A stretch of 64,000 nucleotides of DNA from Biscogniauxia marginata (lineage: Eukaryota; Ascomycota; Sordariomycetes; Xylariales; Xylariaceae), in the NCBI GenBank assembly GCA_022695795.1, contig MU404055.1, positions 1,488,001 to 1,552,000 on the forward strand. The letters run 5' to 3'. The translations under genes were made by a program, and so were the position numbers. Every line of letters starts with the position of its first letter. Position 1 is the first letter of the stretch. This document shows, piece after piece, positions 13,178 to 22,224 of this stretch. The notes beneath the pieces are model-generated. The model worked only from the letters and a program-made list of their open reading frames with translations. It ran no database searches and was not told the origin of the DNA.

Positions 13178-14610
13178 ATGGCCGTCTCAGCACTCGACTC
13201 CAGCGTCTTCCGCAACCTATTCGGAACCCAGGAGATGCGTAATGTCTTTAGCGACAAGAGTTACGTGAATTGTCTCGTGGAAGTCGAGGCGGCACTTGCG
13301 CGAGCCCAATCCAAGACGCATGTCATACCGGATACCGTTGGAGAACAACTCACGGAGGCCCTCTCTTCTGTCACTCTCGAGTACGTACAAAAGAGCGACA
13401 ACCTAAGAGCGAAAATTAGGTAGTGAATGCTAATAATAAGTGTAGCTTCGAGAAGTTGTCGAGAGATACTGATATCGTCGGATACCCAGTCTTGCCACTG
13501 GTCGAGCAGCTTGTGGCGGCGACGCCCCCAGAGGTAGCCAAGTACATCCACTGGGGCGCGACGACGCAGGACATAATGGACAACGCAACCATGATCCAGA
13601 TCCGCCGGGGCCTGCAGATCGTCAAGCGCGAGCTCGACGAGCTCGCCTCCCTGCTGGCCGGCCTCGCGGAGAAGTACCGCGACACGCCGATGGCCGGGAG
13701 GACGCACCTCCAGCACGCACTGCCCTGCACCTTCGGCTACAAGTGCGCCGTCTACCTCTCCGGCATACTCCGGCACGCGGAGCGGCTCCGAGAGCTCGAG
13801 CCGCGCTGCCTGCTCGTGCAGTTCGGCGGCGCCGCCGGCACGCTGGCCTCGCTCGGCAACGGGCCCGACGGGGTGCGCGTGCGCGCGCAGCTGGCGGCGG
13901 AGCTGGGCCTGCGCGACCCCCCGATCACGTGGCACGCGGCGCGCGACACGGTCGCCGAGGTGCTCGGCTTCCTGGCGCTGGTGGGCGGGTCGCTGGGCAA
14001 GACGGCGTACGACGTCGTGGTCATGTCGTCGAACGAGTTCGGCGGCGAGGTGTCGGAGCCGTTCGTGCCGCACCGCGGCGCCTCGTCGACGATGCCGCAG
14101 AAGCGCAACCCCATCTCCAGCGAGGTCGTGCTGGCGGCGGCGAGGCTGCTGCGCTCGCACGCCTCGCTCGGCCTCGACGCCATGGTCGTCGACTTCGAGC
14201 GCGCCTCGGGCCCCTGGCACCTCGAGTGGGTGGCCGTGCCCGAGGCGTTCGTGCTCGCGGCCGGCGCGCTGCACCAGACGAACTTCGTGCTCGGCGGGCT
14301 CGTCGTCAACACGGGCGCCATGATGGATAACCTCGGCTCGAGCCGGGGGCTCATCGTCGGCGAGGCGGTCATGATGGCCCTCGCGCGGCACATCGGGCGG
14401 CAGCCCGCCCACGACGTCGTCTACGGGGCCTGCAAGGAGAGCATCGAGACGGGCGCGCCGCTGCTCGAGGTCCTGCGGACGCGGCCGGAGGTTAGCGGCA
14501 GCATCGGCGATGCCGAGTTGGCGGCCCTCTGCGACCCGAGTAACTATTTCGGCTCGAGCCAGCTGATGGTGGATAACGTAGTTAAGGTCGCGTCAAATCT
14601 ATCAACTTGA
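13178..14610 (+). CDS. Fumarase/aspartase-superfamily lyase, PcaB/adenylosuccinate-lyase-like
   Basis: A 455-residue enzyme of the superfamily that catalyses beta-elimination or cycloisomerisation (adenylosuccinate lyase, argininosuccinate lyase, 3-carboxy-cis,cis-muconate cycloisomerase). Exon 1 is 13178-13380 and exon 2 is 13446-14610; the 65-bp intron has GTACGT, a GCTAATA branch and a TGTAG acceptor, and the join reads in frame into FEKLSRDTDIVGYPVLPLV. Superfamily signatures are visible in order: IHWGATTQDIMD (about 101-112), GRTHLQHALP with the conserved TxxQxxxP pattern (about 150-159), and the mobile signature loop GASSTMPQKRNP (about 279-290). The IVGYPVLPLV segment and overall length fit bacterial PcaB best. 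Fungi usually use an unrelated beta-propeller enzyme for that step, so the physiological substrate is uncertain. Exon 2 is extremely GC-rich, with G/C at most third positions, in sharp contrast to the AT-rich DNA right after the stop. Confidence 0.87.
13381..13445 (+). other. Intron of the PcaB-like lyase gene
   Basis: 65-bp intron: GTACGT donor, GCTAATAATA branch region and GTGTAG acceptor. Splicing links phase 2 to phase 1. Confidence 0.85.
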
Positions 14611-15403
14611 CTAGGCATATGATACATATATATATATTATAATAAACAGAAAGTTTCTCTTGAGGTTTGCTGGTGCCAGTCTATTAACAAAGAGTGTATG
14701 ATACTTTATACGTCCATGGTTAATACTGCTAGCTACCTCTTAATATACCTACAATATGCGTATCGTCGTGTATAGCGCTATAGTCTATTACGGGCTGGTA
14801 AGAGCCGGGCAATTCTGGTTCTATTTAAATATTCAAGGCAATGCAATATATTGGAAGACGTTAATCTCAAGTCATTGGGCTCTCCGCCCCCCCTTTCTCC
14901 TTCCGCCATTCTGTTCCTAGCTTTTCTAGACATATATACATCTGTTCTGTCCCCAATTGAGATACAGAGACTACGCACATTAAACTGCGTCTTAGTGGTA
15001 TATAAGTGCCTCTTAAATAGCCCGAGGCTTTCCCCCACTTCGGAACAGCAGCTCTTCGACACAAAGCTGAAAGTATACAATAGCGTTTCACTTTGGTAAT
15101 TCTTCAGAAAGGTAAAACAAAGGCAATTTTCATCTTATAGGAAAATAATTAGGGTGCTGCGCTGCTATGTTTAGACATTACTATAAGTCGATTGGCTACA
15201 TTTACCTACCTAGTTGGGGAACCTCGGGCGTGGCTCGTTGGTCAATCATAGATGGCCGGCTGGGTCAGGCCCCATGTTCCCCTTTTTATACGCCGCAACC
15301 CTGCCTACATGGGAACCATGCACGAACGTCAGCCGTACTCCGCGTTCCTCTCCCGAGTGCTCTCGTCCTATCATCGTCTCATCGCCCCCGCAAACACAAG
15401 AAA
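14611..15403. other. Intergenic region between two GC-rich genes
   Basis: AT-rich 3' flank with a TATATATA tract (near 14625-14640). Overlapping ORFs of about 70-100 codons on both strands (14778-15099) have no recognisable motif. The end should hold the promoter of the DUF3632-like gene. Confidence 0.5.
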
Positions 15404-16230
15404 ATGACAGAGCAAACGGAACAACATCATCATCATCAGCAGCAGCAGCAAAGGCCCCCCCGGTCCTCATCCTCCGAATCCACATCGGAAGGGACCCCCG
15501 TGCCGATAGGACCGGACGGCCTGACCCCGTTCGAGCGGGTCGAGAAGCAGAGGGCCGAGGCCGTGGACCGCGTCGCGGCGGACGACACGCTGGACGAGGC
15601 CGCCAAGATCGAAGCCATCGCTAAGATACGGGGCTGGTTCCTGGGCGACACCGCGGCCGTCGACGCGTTCCTCGCCGGGGAGGCAGACGCGGCGGCGACG
15701 GTCGAGCGCCTCGCCGCCCCCATCGACGAGGCGTACTCGACAGCCGACCACGGCGTCGCGCTGTACAGAGAGGAGCAGGTCGCGCGCACGCAGCGCAAGT
15801 ACCACAGTCCCGTGACGGCTCTCGAGATGGTAAGTTCGAGACAGCCAACCCTTATGTATTCTAGCTCACGTCCTTTTTTTATTTATTTATTTATTTTTTC
15901 CTCGTTCAAAACAAACAACTGACCTCGCGCCCCCCCCCAGTGGGGTCCGGAGCAAGATTTCCCCCCTCCCACCCCGGAAACCGAATCCCTGCCCTCGACC
16001 GAGGGCCAGCTCTGGGAGCTCTGGTACGGCGTCCTCCACGCCGCGAAGCGCATCCCCTGGCGCGACGCCGCGCAGCAAGATAAGCTCGTCTCCCTCGTGC
16101 GCGCCCTCAAGTCGCGCCCGGACCCGGCACCGCCCCGGCCCCTAACCGGTAAGCTAAACTTGGGAGTTCTTTATTGCCCCATTATAGCCTGTGTCACGAG
16201 TAAAACATGCCTGTTCTGGCTTGCTGTATG

Positions 16231-16261
<31 letters not shown>

Positions 16262-16930
16262 GGTCCCGAGGCATGTTTCACGGGGTTTGAAAAAACCCAA
16301 AAAAACAGTCCAGATATAGCAATTACTGACTTTCCCTGTTTCTGGCAAGTCCCACTGGGCCGCAACTGGATCTGGGAGCGGCGCGGCGCGCTCTGGAGCG
16401 TGCTCCTCCTGCTCGGCCCCAGCGCGCGCGAGTGCTGGAACGACGCGTGCGGGTCGGGCGCCGGCTGGACGGCGCCCGAGCGCGCGGCCTGGGCCAACGT
16501 CAACGCGTTCGCGGCGCGGCTCGCGGCCGCCGGCGTCGCCGACCTCAGCGCCTACGCCGTGTGGGCGCTGGGCGACGCGCTCGAGGCCGCGGACCGGGCC
16601 GCGCAGCTGCGGCTGCAGCTGCAGACGTACCTCACGGTGGCGGCGGTCTGGGTCCAGATCGCGGGGGCGTACATGTACGGGAAGCGGCCCGCCGCCGGGC
16701 GGGAGGCGGACGCCGGCCTCGGGGCCGGCGTGCACGTCGGGCTAGACGCGGCGGAGGAGGAACTGCCGTGGCGGCGCGGGGGCGGCGACGAGGTCAGGTT
16801 CTGTACGGCGCGGTGGGACTTTTGGCGGCGGAAGTTCGACCGCGAGGCGCGCAACGAGGAGCTGTCGGAGGAAGTGAGGGAGCTTTGCGCGCAGTCGGCG
16901 GCAACTATATCTAGATTACTTACCCGGTAG
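15404..16930 (+). CDS. DUF3632-like fungal protein of unknown function (three exons)
   Basis: A 404-residue intracellular protein. Exons are 15404-15829, 15941-16148 and 16350-16930, with GTAAGT, GTAAGC donors and CAG/AAG acceptors; phases 0 and 1 match and the spliced frame is open throughout. The N-terminus is low complexity (His/Gln run, then Ser/Pro). The body is alpha-helical in character, with GQLWELWYGVLHAAKRIPW in exon 2 and the exon 3 start PLGRNWIWERRGALW followed by LLLLGPSARECWND, a layout I associate with the DUF3632 family of filamentous fungi. No enzymatic motif or membrane span is visible. Exon 3 is very GC-rich, like the preceding lyase gene. An in-frame ATG at 15167 exists, but the intervening residues look non-coding, so I prefer 15404. 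Family assignment is from memory and moderately sure. Confidence 0.75.
16149..16349 (+). other. Long intron with T28 tract
   Basis: 201-bp second intron of the DUF3632-like gene. It contains an uninterrupted run of 28 T (16234-16261), followed by an A-rich stretch with AAAAAACCC and AAAAAAACAG. Donor is GTAAGC and the acceptor is TGGCAAG. It is longer than the other introns in the window apart from that of the zinc-finger gene. Confidence 0.75.
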
Positions 16931-18109
16931 TGTAAATAAAATCAAAAAACCCCACCAAAAAAAATCTCGTCGTTGGTTGTGTATTGCCTACCTTCGCGGA
17001 CGAAAAGTAATCTAGTTAAGTTTTCTGCGTTGGTGATCTTGGCTCGGTTAGGGATGAGATATTGGAGTCTCGCCTCAAGAGAAATAGGGGATCCATTATA
17101 GTCTTGCGTAGATAATGGCGAGTAAACCCTGTCATATCCATAAACCATAAACCACAAATACTCAATTTATGATATAGTTGCTCAGCCTAGGGGGTATAAC
17201 CAGATAGGGGGTAGCGTGCATTTAATTACCTATATCTTTTAACACTCTTGAAATACTAATCATTGTATGCTATAAAGATGCTATTATTCTCTCAAGAACT
17301 TAAGGGTAAATAAAGTTTGACCCCTGATATAGAGCAAGACGAAAAATGCTGAAGCCTCATATGCATAGCGATGAATACCTACGAAGCCCAACAACATTAT
17401 TCTTCTCTATCCCTTATCTCTTGCCTCTTCCTCATTCGTGTTTACATTCCCATCCCGTATCCCGTCTTGATATCTCATCTCGCGTCATTCATTTCTTATC
17501 TCAACCGCCGATTTGTCTCCCCGTCGCCGTCTCAAACCAACCTTTTGTCCAGTAAGTAGGTAACTAGTCAGCCAGTTGCTTACTATACCTACACCATTGA
17601 AAGATATAAAAAACACGGCAGCTGCTACATGTAGGTTCGGGTCAAAAGCCAAATCAAAACCGAACCAATCCAACACAAGGTCGCAATGCTAACGTGTATC
17701 ATCTCCACCCACACTTCCCCTCTCGCCCAAGGCCCAAGATCATGGCCAAGGCTCTCATTCCCCTCTCATCTATGAATCCGTCCCCTTAGGATTAAGACAT
17801 TAAGCGCGATAATAGAGATGCTAAGACCACAGGAAGGGAAGGAAAAAAAAAGGTATCAAAATAAAATATGCGTGGGGTATCATGGTATGTAGGTACTACC
17901 AATCTAGAAAACACCAGCCAAATGAAAAAATCCGTCGCCAGTGGTCATCGTTACGATAACGTATAGATATATATGCGATCACGGAAAAAAAAAAGGTAAT
18001 GTTGGCAAAAACCACACCTTGCTTTTTGGCGCTCCTTTCCTCAAACAAGAATTCCCCATCACCTACAACCGATGATAGATAACCTCTGTTTCCAGCGCAG
18101 CCCAGTGCT
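16931..18109. other. Convergent intergenic region
   Basis: AT-rich spacer between the 3' end of the plus-strand DUF3632-like gene and the 3' end of the minus-strand TBC gene. It should hold both terminators. I see no coding signal; short CT-rich ORFs at 17346-17559 are unconvincing. Confidence 0.55.
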
Positions 18110-21100
18110 TCATCCGAGAGCGAAGGAGGCCTCTTCCTCTGCCGGTGTCGGGGTCCTGATGATCAGATTCCCATTCGCCTCGTTATCTAGGACGCTGAAG
18201 CTCGCGATGCTGACAATGTCGCTGTCTGCGGTGGTCGGGCCCGGGCACGGGCTTGGCAGGGCGGATGCGCTCGCTTCGGTCACTAGTGTCGGGGCCGACG
18301 CTGCTTTCTGCGTGCGCCGAAGCTCGTTGTGCACCTCGCGTTCCTTTATCAGCCGCTTCTCGGCGTCGATCGCCTTCTTCCTCCTATCCACAACATCCTC
18401 GCGCCTGACGACTCTTCTCAGTCCCTCGGAAGCCTGCATCAGCCCGTCGATGCTGATGGCGTGGTTGGTCATCTGGTGGTTGATGTAGGTGTAGACGGCG
18501 GCAGGGGTGTCACATTGCAATAGCTGCTGCTCGTTGAGTTTGAGGAGAGCTAGGGCGACTTGGAACAGAAAAGTGCTCCCATCATTGATGCAAAGCACCA
18601 CATCCCAGACTCGGAATAAGGCCTCGGCGGATAGACAGTCGGTAAAAACGCTGAGGAACCACTGAAATGTCAAGGCCTCGAGCTCGATATATAAATCTTC
18701 TAGGTGTTGGGAAAGTCTTGGTAGAACCTGCGTGACATACTGGCGCAACACCTGCTGGTCGGCGCGAGATGCCATCAAGCTGTGGTCGTAATAGCCCTGG
18801 GGTAGAATGTGTTCGATGATAGAGACAAGTATCCAGAACGTCTCTTCGGTAGACGGCATAATTAGCAGCAAGTTTGCTGTAATTAGATTCATGCCTTGAC
18901 AATACCCAACTTCCGGGTTTCGTCGAGCGTAGGCTCTTAAAACTTCGCTGAGCTTTGCGACACCCGGTCCTCGTCGGAAGAAGATGTTGTCGGTAAGAGT
19001 ACGATTGATATCCATTTCAATCTGGGAGACAACGACGGGATCGTCGCCCTCGGCAGATCTCGCGACAAGATCTTCATAGTAGCCAGGAATACGTTTGGAT
19101 AGGGCACCGGAGCATTCGGACCAGATCTTGGGTCGGTTTGCAACTGGAATCCCGCCAAGTACTAGGTTTCTGAACTCGTTCCACTTTGCTCGGCCGATTT
19201 TGCCCTTGACGCCAAGGTCGGCAAAACCAATAGTTTCGCCATCAGTAAGCTTGGCCTCCGGGATCATGACGGGCGCTCGTTGAAACCGGGCTTCTGCTGC
19301 GGCTGCGGCGGCGGCGGCGGCTGCCTCTCCTTCTCGCCGTCGTTCCGCTCTCACTTTCCTCAGAAACTCATTCCAGCGTACGGACTTTTCCCTTTGAAGG
19401 GCATCGTGCAAATCGCTCAATTGTTTGAGTAGAAGCTTGACCGGTTCCGCATCTTCTTGGACCAGAGTGACTGCGGGCTCATCATCAGGCTTTGTTGTTG
19501 ACTCATTGTTGATAGCCGAAGTGGTATTGGCTGGCGGAACAAACCCACGATTATCCGCAGTGATCAAGTTTGGGGACTTAGGTTGATCATTACCTTCGAG
19601 CACCTCCAGCGCAGAGGTGGTGATGGGAGTGTGCGAGAGCAGCTCCGTGGGAAAGGTGGCAATCTTGAGATAGTCTTGCCATCGTTTCGGCTTGCCTTGG
19701 TCAACAACATCCTCAATTGAAGTGGGTGACTCTGATCGATCATCACTCGCAGTCTCTCGAATCGAGCTTTCGCTATCATCTAGGTTTGGGGAAATACCCG
19801 ATCTCGCACCGGAAAGCATCTCAGCATGATTCCCTCGCTTCGTCCGCAGGGCGACCTGGGCAGCCTCGCGCTGTCTCCTTTTGCGACGCTGATCATAGAT
19901 GAAACCAAATCGATCCGTCAGATACTCAGCTCCGTGATAATTGTTGTAAATATGTGTTAGAGTGGGAGGTTGCCCTTCGGGTGAGAAAATCATGTCCATT
20001 TCCACCGGGCCGGAGCTATCTGGTCTGGAGGCAGAGGGACTATCGGGGGTTGCCCCTATGCCCTCCCACCTTTCATGGGGCTGGGTACGCTGTGATGCAT
20101 TTACAGGAGCAGGGGTTGGCCGTCGCATTGCCATTAGCGCCTTGGGTCCAACTTGCGCCGAAACTGCACGGGTTGAAGCACCCGTCTTCGTGCTCGTGGT
20201 GGAGGAAGTCCTTAGTGATCCTCCTTGTCCTATTGAGTCTGACCTTCCCCTCAGGGAATCCGAATCGCGAATCGACGAACCCTTGCCAGCAACGAGCTGC
20301 AAAGCCATACTAGCAAGTGAAGTTGAAGGTTTTCTCGGGGCATTGGCATTCCTAGAGTGGACGCTGGAAGCACGGCTCGAGCTCCGTATGGAGTCTATAT
20401 CTGGAGGTGTGAAGAGATCCTCCTGTAGAGGAGGCCGGCGATCACCGGAGGTTGGTGCACGTATCGCTGTCCTTGCGGCATCCCCATTGATACTACTTGC
20501 CCTGCTAGTTTTCCTACTCGTGCCACCCCAAAGAAATTCTTTCCAGGTCTTCGTCTCCCCTCTCCCGGAATTGTTGTTATTTATCTTGCTCGCAGGCGAG
20601 CTAGAAGCCTTGAGGGTGCCGTCGCCGCTATCGACAATGCCTAATCCATTGTATGTCATCGAGTCGTGCATTGCATCGTTCATCATGTCAGATAATCCTC
20701 CGTCCTGACCGCGCTTCGCCTGATCCTGTGCTTTGAGCTCCTGCTCTACGGCCCGCAGTTTGGTTTCGAGGTCAAGGTTCGACAGTCCGCATTCAAGCGC
20801 TATCTTTCTAAGCGCCCTCTCCCTCTCATCTGCCCTCCTCCTAAGGCTCGCGATTTGCACATCTCGCTGAGCTAGGTCCTCGGCGATCCGGCGCACCAGG
20901 TTGACAACCCCATGTCGAGCTATGAGGCGTTCGATGTGCTCGTCGCCCGCAAGGTGCAGAGCGCCGGGGATCTTCCGCGAGTTTATTGGGGCGTCCTCAA
21001 ATAGCGCATCGCGGGCAGCACTCTTCTGTGCTTCGGTTGTGGGCGAGGTTAAGCGATCGACTATGGAGGTCGCAGTCACGGTGGTGGTCTGGATACTATT

Positions 21101-21376
21101 GCTGTTGTTGGAAGGCTTCTTGATGGTAGTAACTGGTTCCGCATGGTTGTCGGGCGTGAATGGGTCGTCGTCTCGCGGCGACTCGGGCGAGAAGGATGGG
21201 AACGAGGTCAGCGACTTGTCTGAGGCAGCGATGGATGATGCAGAGCTCGACGGCTGCGAGGTTAGTTTCCTGGACTTGGACTTCGCTCTGGCCGAGTGGC
21301 CTCTGTTGCTCTTTGCCGATATTGTTGACAGCTGGGACGTGGACCGTGACAAGGGCGCAGACGAGTCGGGCTCCAT
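18110..21376 (-). CDS. TBC-domain Rab GTPase-activating protein
   Basis: A 1088-residue, apparently intronless protein that should stimulate GTP hydrolysis by a Rab GTPase in vesicle traffic. The N-terminal 700 residues are mostly disordered and rich in Ser, Thr and Pro, with a short coiled coil at about 155-220. The catalytic TBC domain spans about 735-960. It starts at GIPVANRPKIWSECSGAL and carries both catalytic fingers: the arginine finger in IEMDINRTLTDNIFF (about residue 792) and the glutamine finger in YCQGMN (about residue 824). Downstream FTDCLSAEALFRVWDVVL is also typical. An Ala run and a Lys/Arg-rich helix (VVRREDVVDRRKKAIDAEK) flank the domain. Organisation resembles the yeast Gyp2/Mdr1 or TBC1D8/9 group, but I see no GRAM domain, so the Rab partner cannot be named. 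Confidence 0.92.
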   Translation of the reverse strand: MEPDSSAPLSRSTSQLSTISAKSNRGHSARAKSKSRKLTSQPSSSASSIAASDKSLTSFPSFSPESPRDDDPFTPDNHAEPVTTIKKPSNNSNSIQTTTVTATSIVDRLTSPTTEAQKSAARDALFEDAPINSRKIPGALHLAGDEHIERLIARHGVVNLVRRIAEDLAQRDVQIASLRRRADERERALRKIALECGLSNLDLETKLRAVEQELKAQDQAKRGQDGGLSDMMNDAMHDSMTYNGLGIVDSGDGTLKASSSPASKINNNNSGRGETKTWKEFLWGGTSRKTSRASSINGDAARTAIRAPTSGDRRPPLQEDLFTPPDIDSIRSSSRASSVHSRNANAPRKPSTSLASMALQLVAGKGSSIRDSDSLRGRSDSIGQGGSLRTSSTTSTKTGASTRAVSAQVGPKALMAMRRPTPAPVNASQRTQPHERWEGIGATPDSPSASRPDSSGPVEMDMIFSPEGQPPTLTHIYNNYHGAEYLTDRFGFIYDQRRKRRQREAAQVALRTKRGNHAEMLSGARSGISPNLDDSESSIRETASDDRSESPTSIEDVVDQGKPKRWQDYLKIATFPTELLSHTPITTSALEVLEGNDQPKSPNLITADNRGFVPPANTTSAINNESTTKPDDEPAVTLVQEDAEPVKLLLKQLSDLHDALQREKSVRWNEFLRKVRAERRREGEAAAAAAAAAAEARFQRAPVMIPEAKLTDGETIGFADLGVKGKIGRAKWNEFRNLVLGGIPVANRPKIWSECSGALSKRIPGYYEDLVARSAEGDDPVVVSQIEMDINRTLTDNIFFRRGPGVAKLSEVLRAYARRNPEVGYCQGMNLITANLLLIMPSTEETFWILVSIIEHILPQGYYDHSLMASRADQQVLRQYVTQVLPRLSQHLEDLYIELEALTFQWFLSVFTDCLSAEALFRVWDVVLCINDGSTFLFQVALALLKLNEQQLLQCDTPAAVYTYINHQMTNHAISIDGLMQASEGLRRVVRREDVVDRRKKAIDAEKRLIKEREVHNELRRTQKAASAPTLVTEASASALPSPCPGPTTADSDIVSIASFSVLDNEANGNLIIRTPTPAEEEASFALG

Positions 21377-22224
21377 ATCGCAACACTCAGCACAGCATCG
21401 CGTCCCTTTCTGCTCTCTCTTCCCCTTCCGCTTCCTATTCCTCTCCCTTTTTAGCTATAGAATAAGAAGATCTCGTTGCAAGGGCGAGTGGAGCTGTGAC
21501 ATAGCGGAAACAAAAGCAAAGATTCAACGGGTGGAATGGCGGTGTTGGTGTTGTTGTTATTGTTGTTGTGGTGGCGGCGGTGGTGGTGGTGGTGGTGGTA
21601 GTGGAAATGCATTAGTGACGATATCGTTCATGCAAGATTGCATAAGTTAAGGTATTTACTTGTCGTCACTCTCGTTCTTCCTCATTCCAGCGCATGCCAG
21701 CGATTCAAATGACTTGCAGCAAGATAAAAAAGCCACATAGCCACACAGCCACACAGCCACGCCAAAACTGTCCTCTACCTAGGTAGGTATCTCCTTACCT
21801 AATCGCGCCACCTGATCTTCAGCCACAAACATACCGTCCAGTCACCCTCTCGTCCCGCCTCCCCCCCTTTTCTTGCAGCTGCCCGGTCTAACATGTCAGG
21901 TACCTCGGTACTTGTAAGTCACAGAATATAAAAAATGTTAGCATCATCCCCGGATATGAATTTAAAGCCACAGAACTCCTCAGCTGGGCTAAGTTAGAGA
22001 TACCTACGGACATATTCACGTCTCTGTTCAAAAGGGGTAGTATATCAGGTAAGCAGAACAGGAACAATACCCCTACCCAATGTTATATCTTTCGCTACAA
22101 AGTAGGGGTGCTATAGTTTATCCTATGAAGAAACGACTGTCTTTATACAAGATATTATAAAAGCAACGCTATTATTTCTCTTTCAGTTGATGGCGCTTCT
22201 GTCTACCTCCCATCCATCTCGAGA
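21377..22224. other. Intergenic region with GGT/GTT repeats
   Basis: Promoter side of the TBC gene. It contains a GTTGTTGTGGTGG-type trinucleotide tract at 21540-21602, a threefold CACACAGCCA repeat near 21735-21762 and TAGGTAGG motifs. No gene is supported. Confidence 0.6.

Noticed and set aside
13261..14412. 383-codon minus-strand ORF opposite the lyase
   Set aside because: It is an Arg/His-rich shadow of a GC-rich gene; the plus strand carries the recognisable enzyme.
15425..15452. His-run followed by Gln-run at the N-terminus of the DUF3632-like protein, resembling an affinity tag
   Set aside because: It comes from natural CAT/CAG trinucleotide repeats within a spliced fungal gene; no vector sequence surrounds it.
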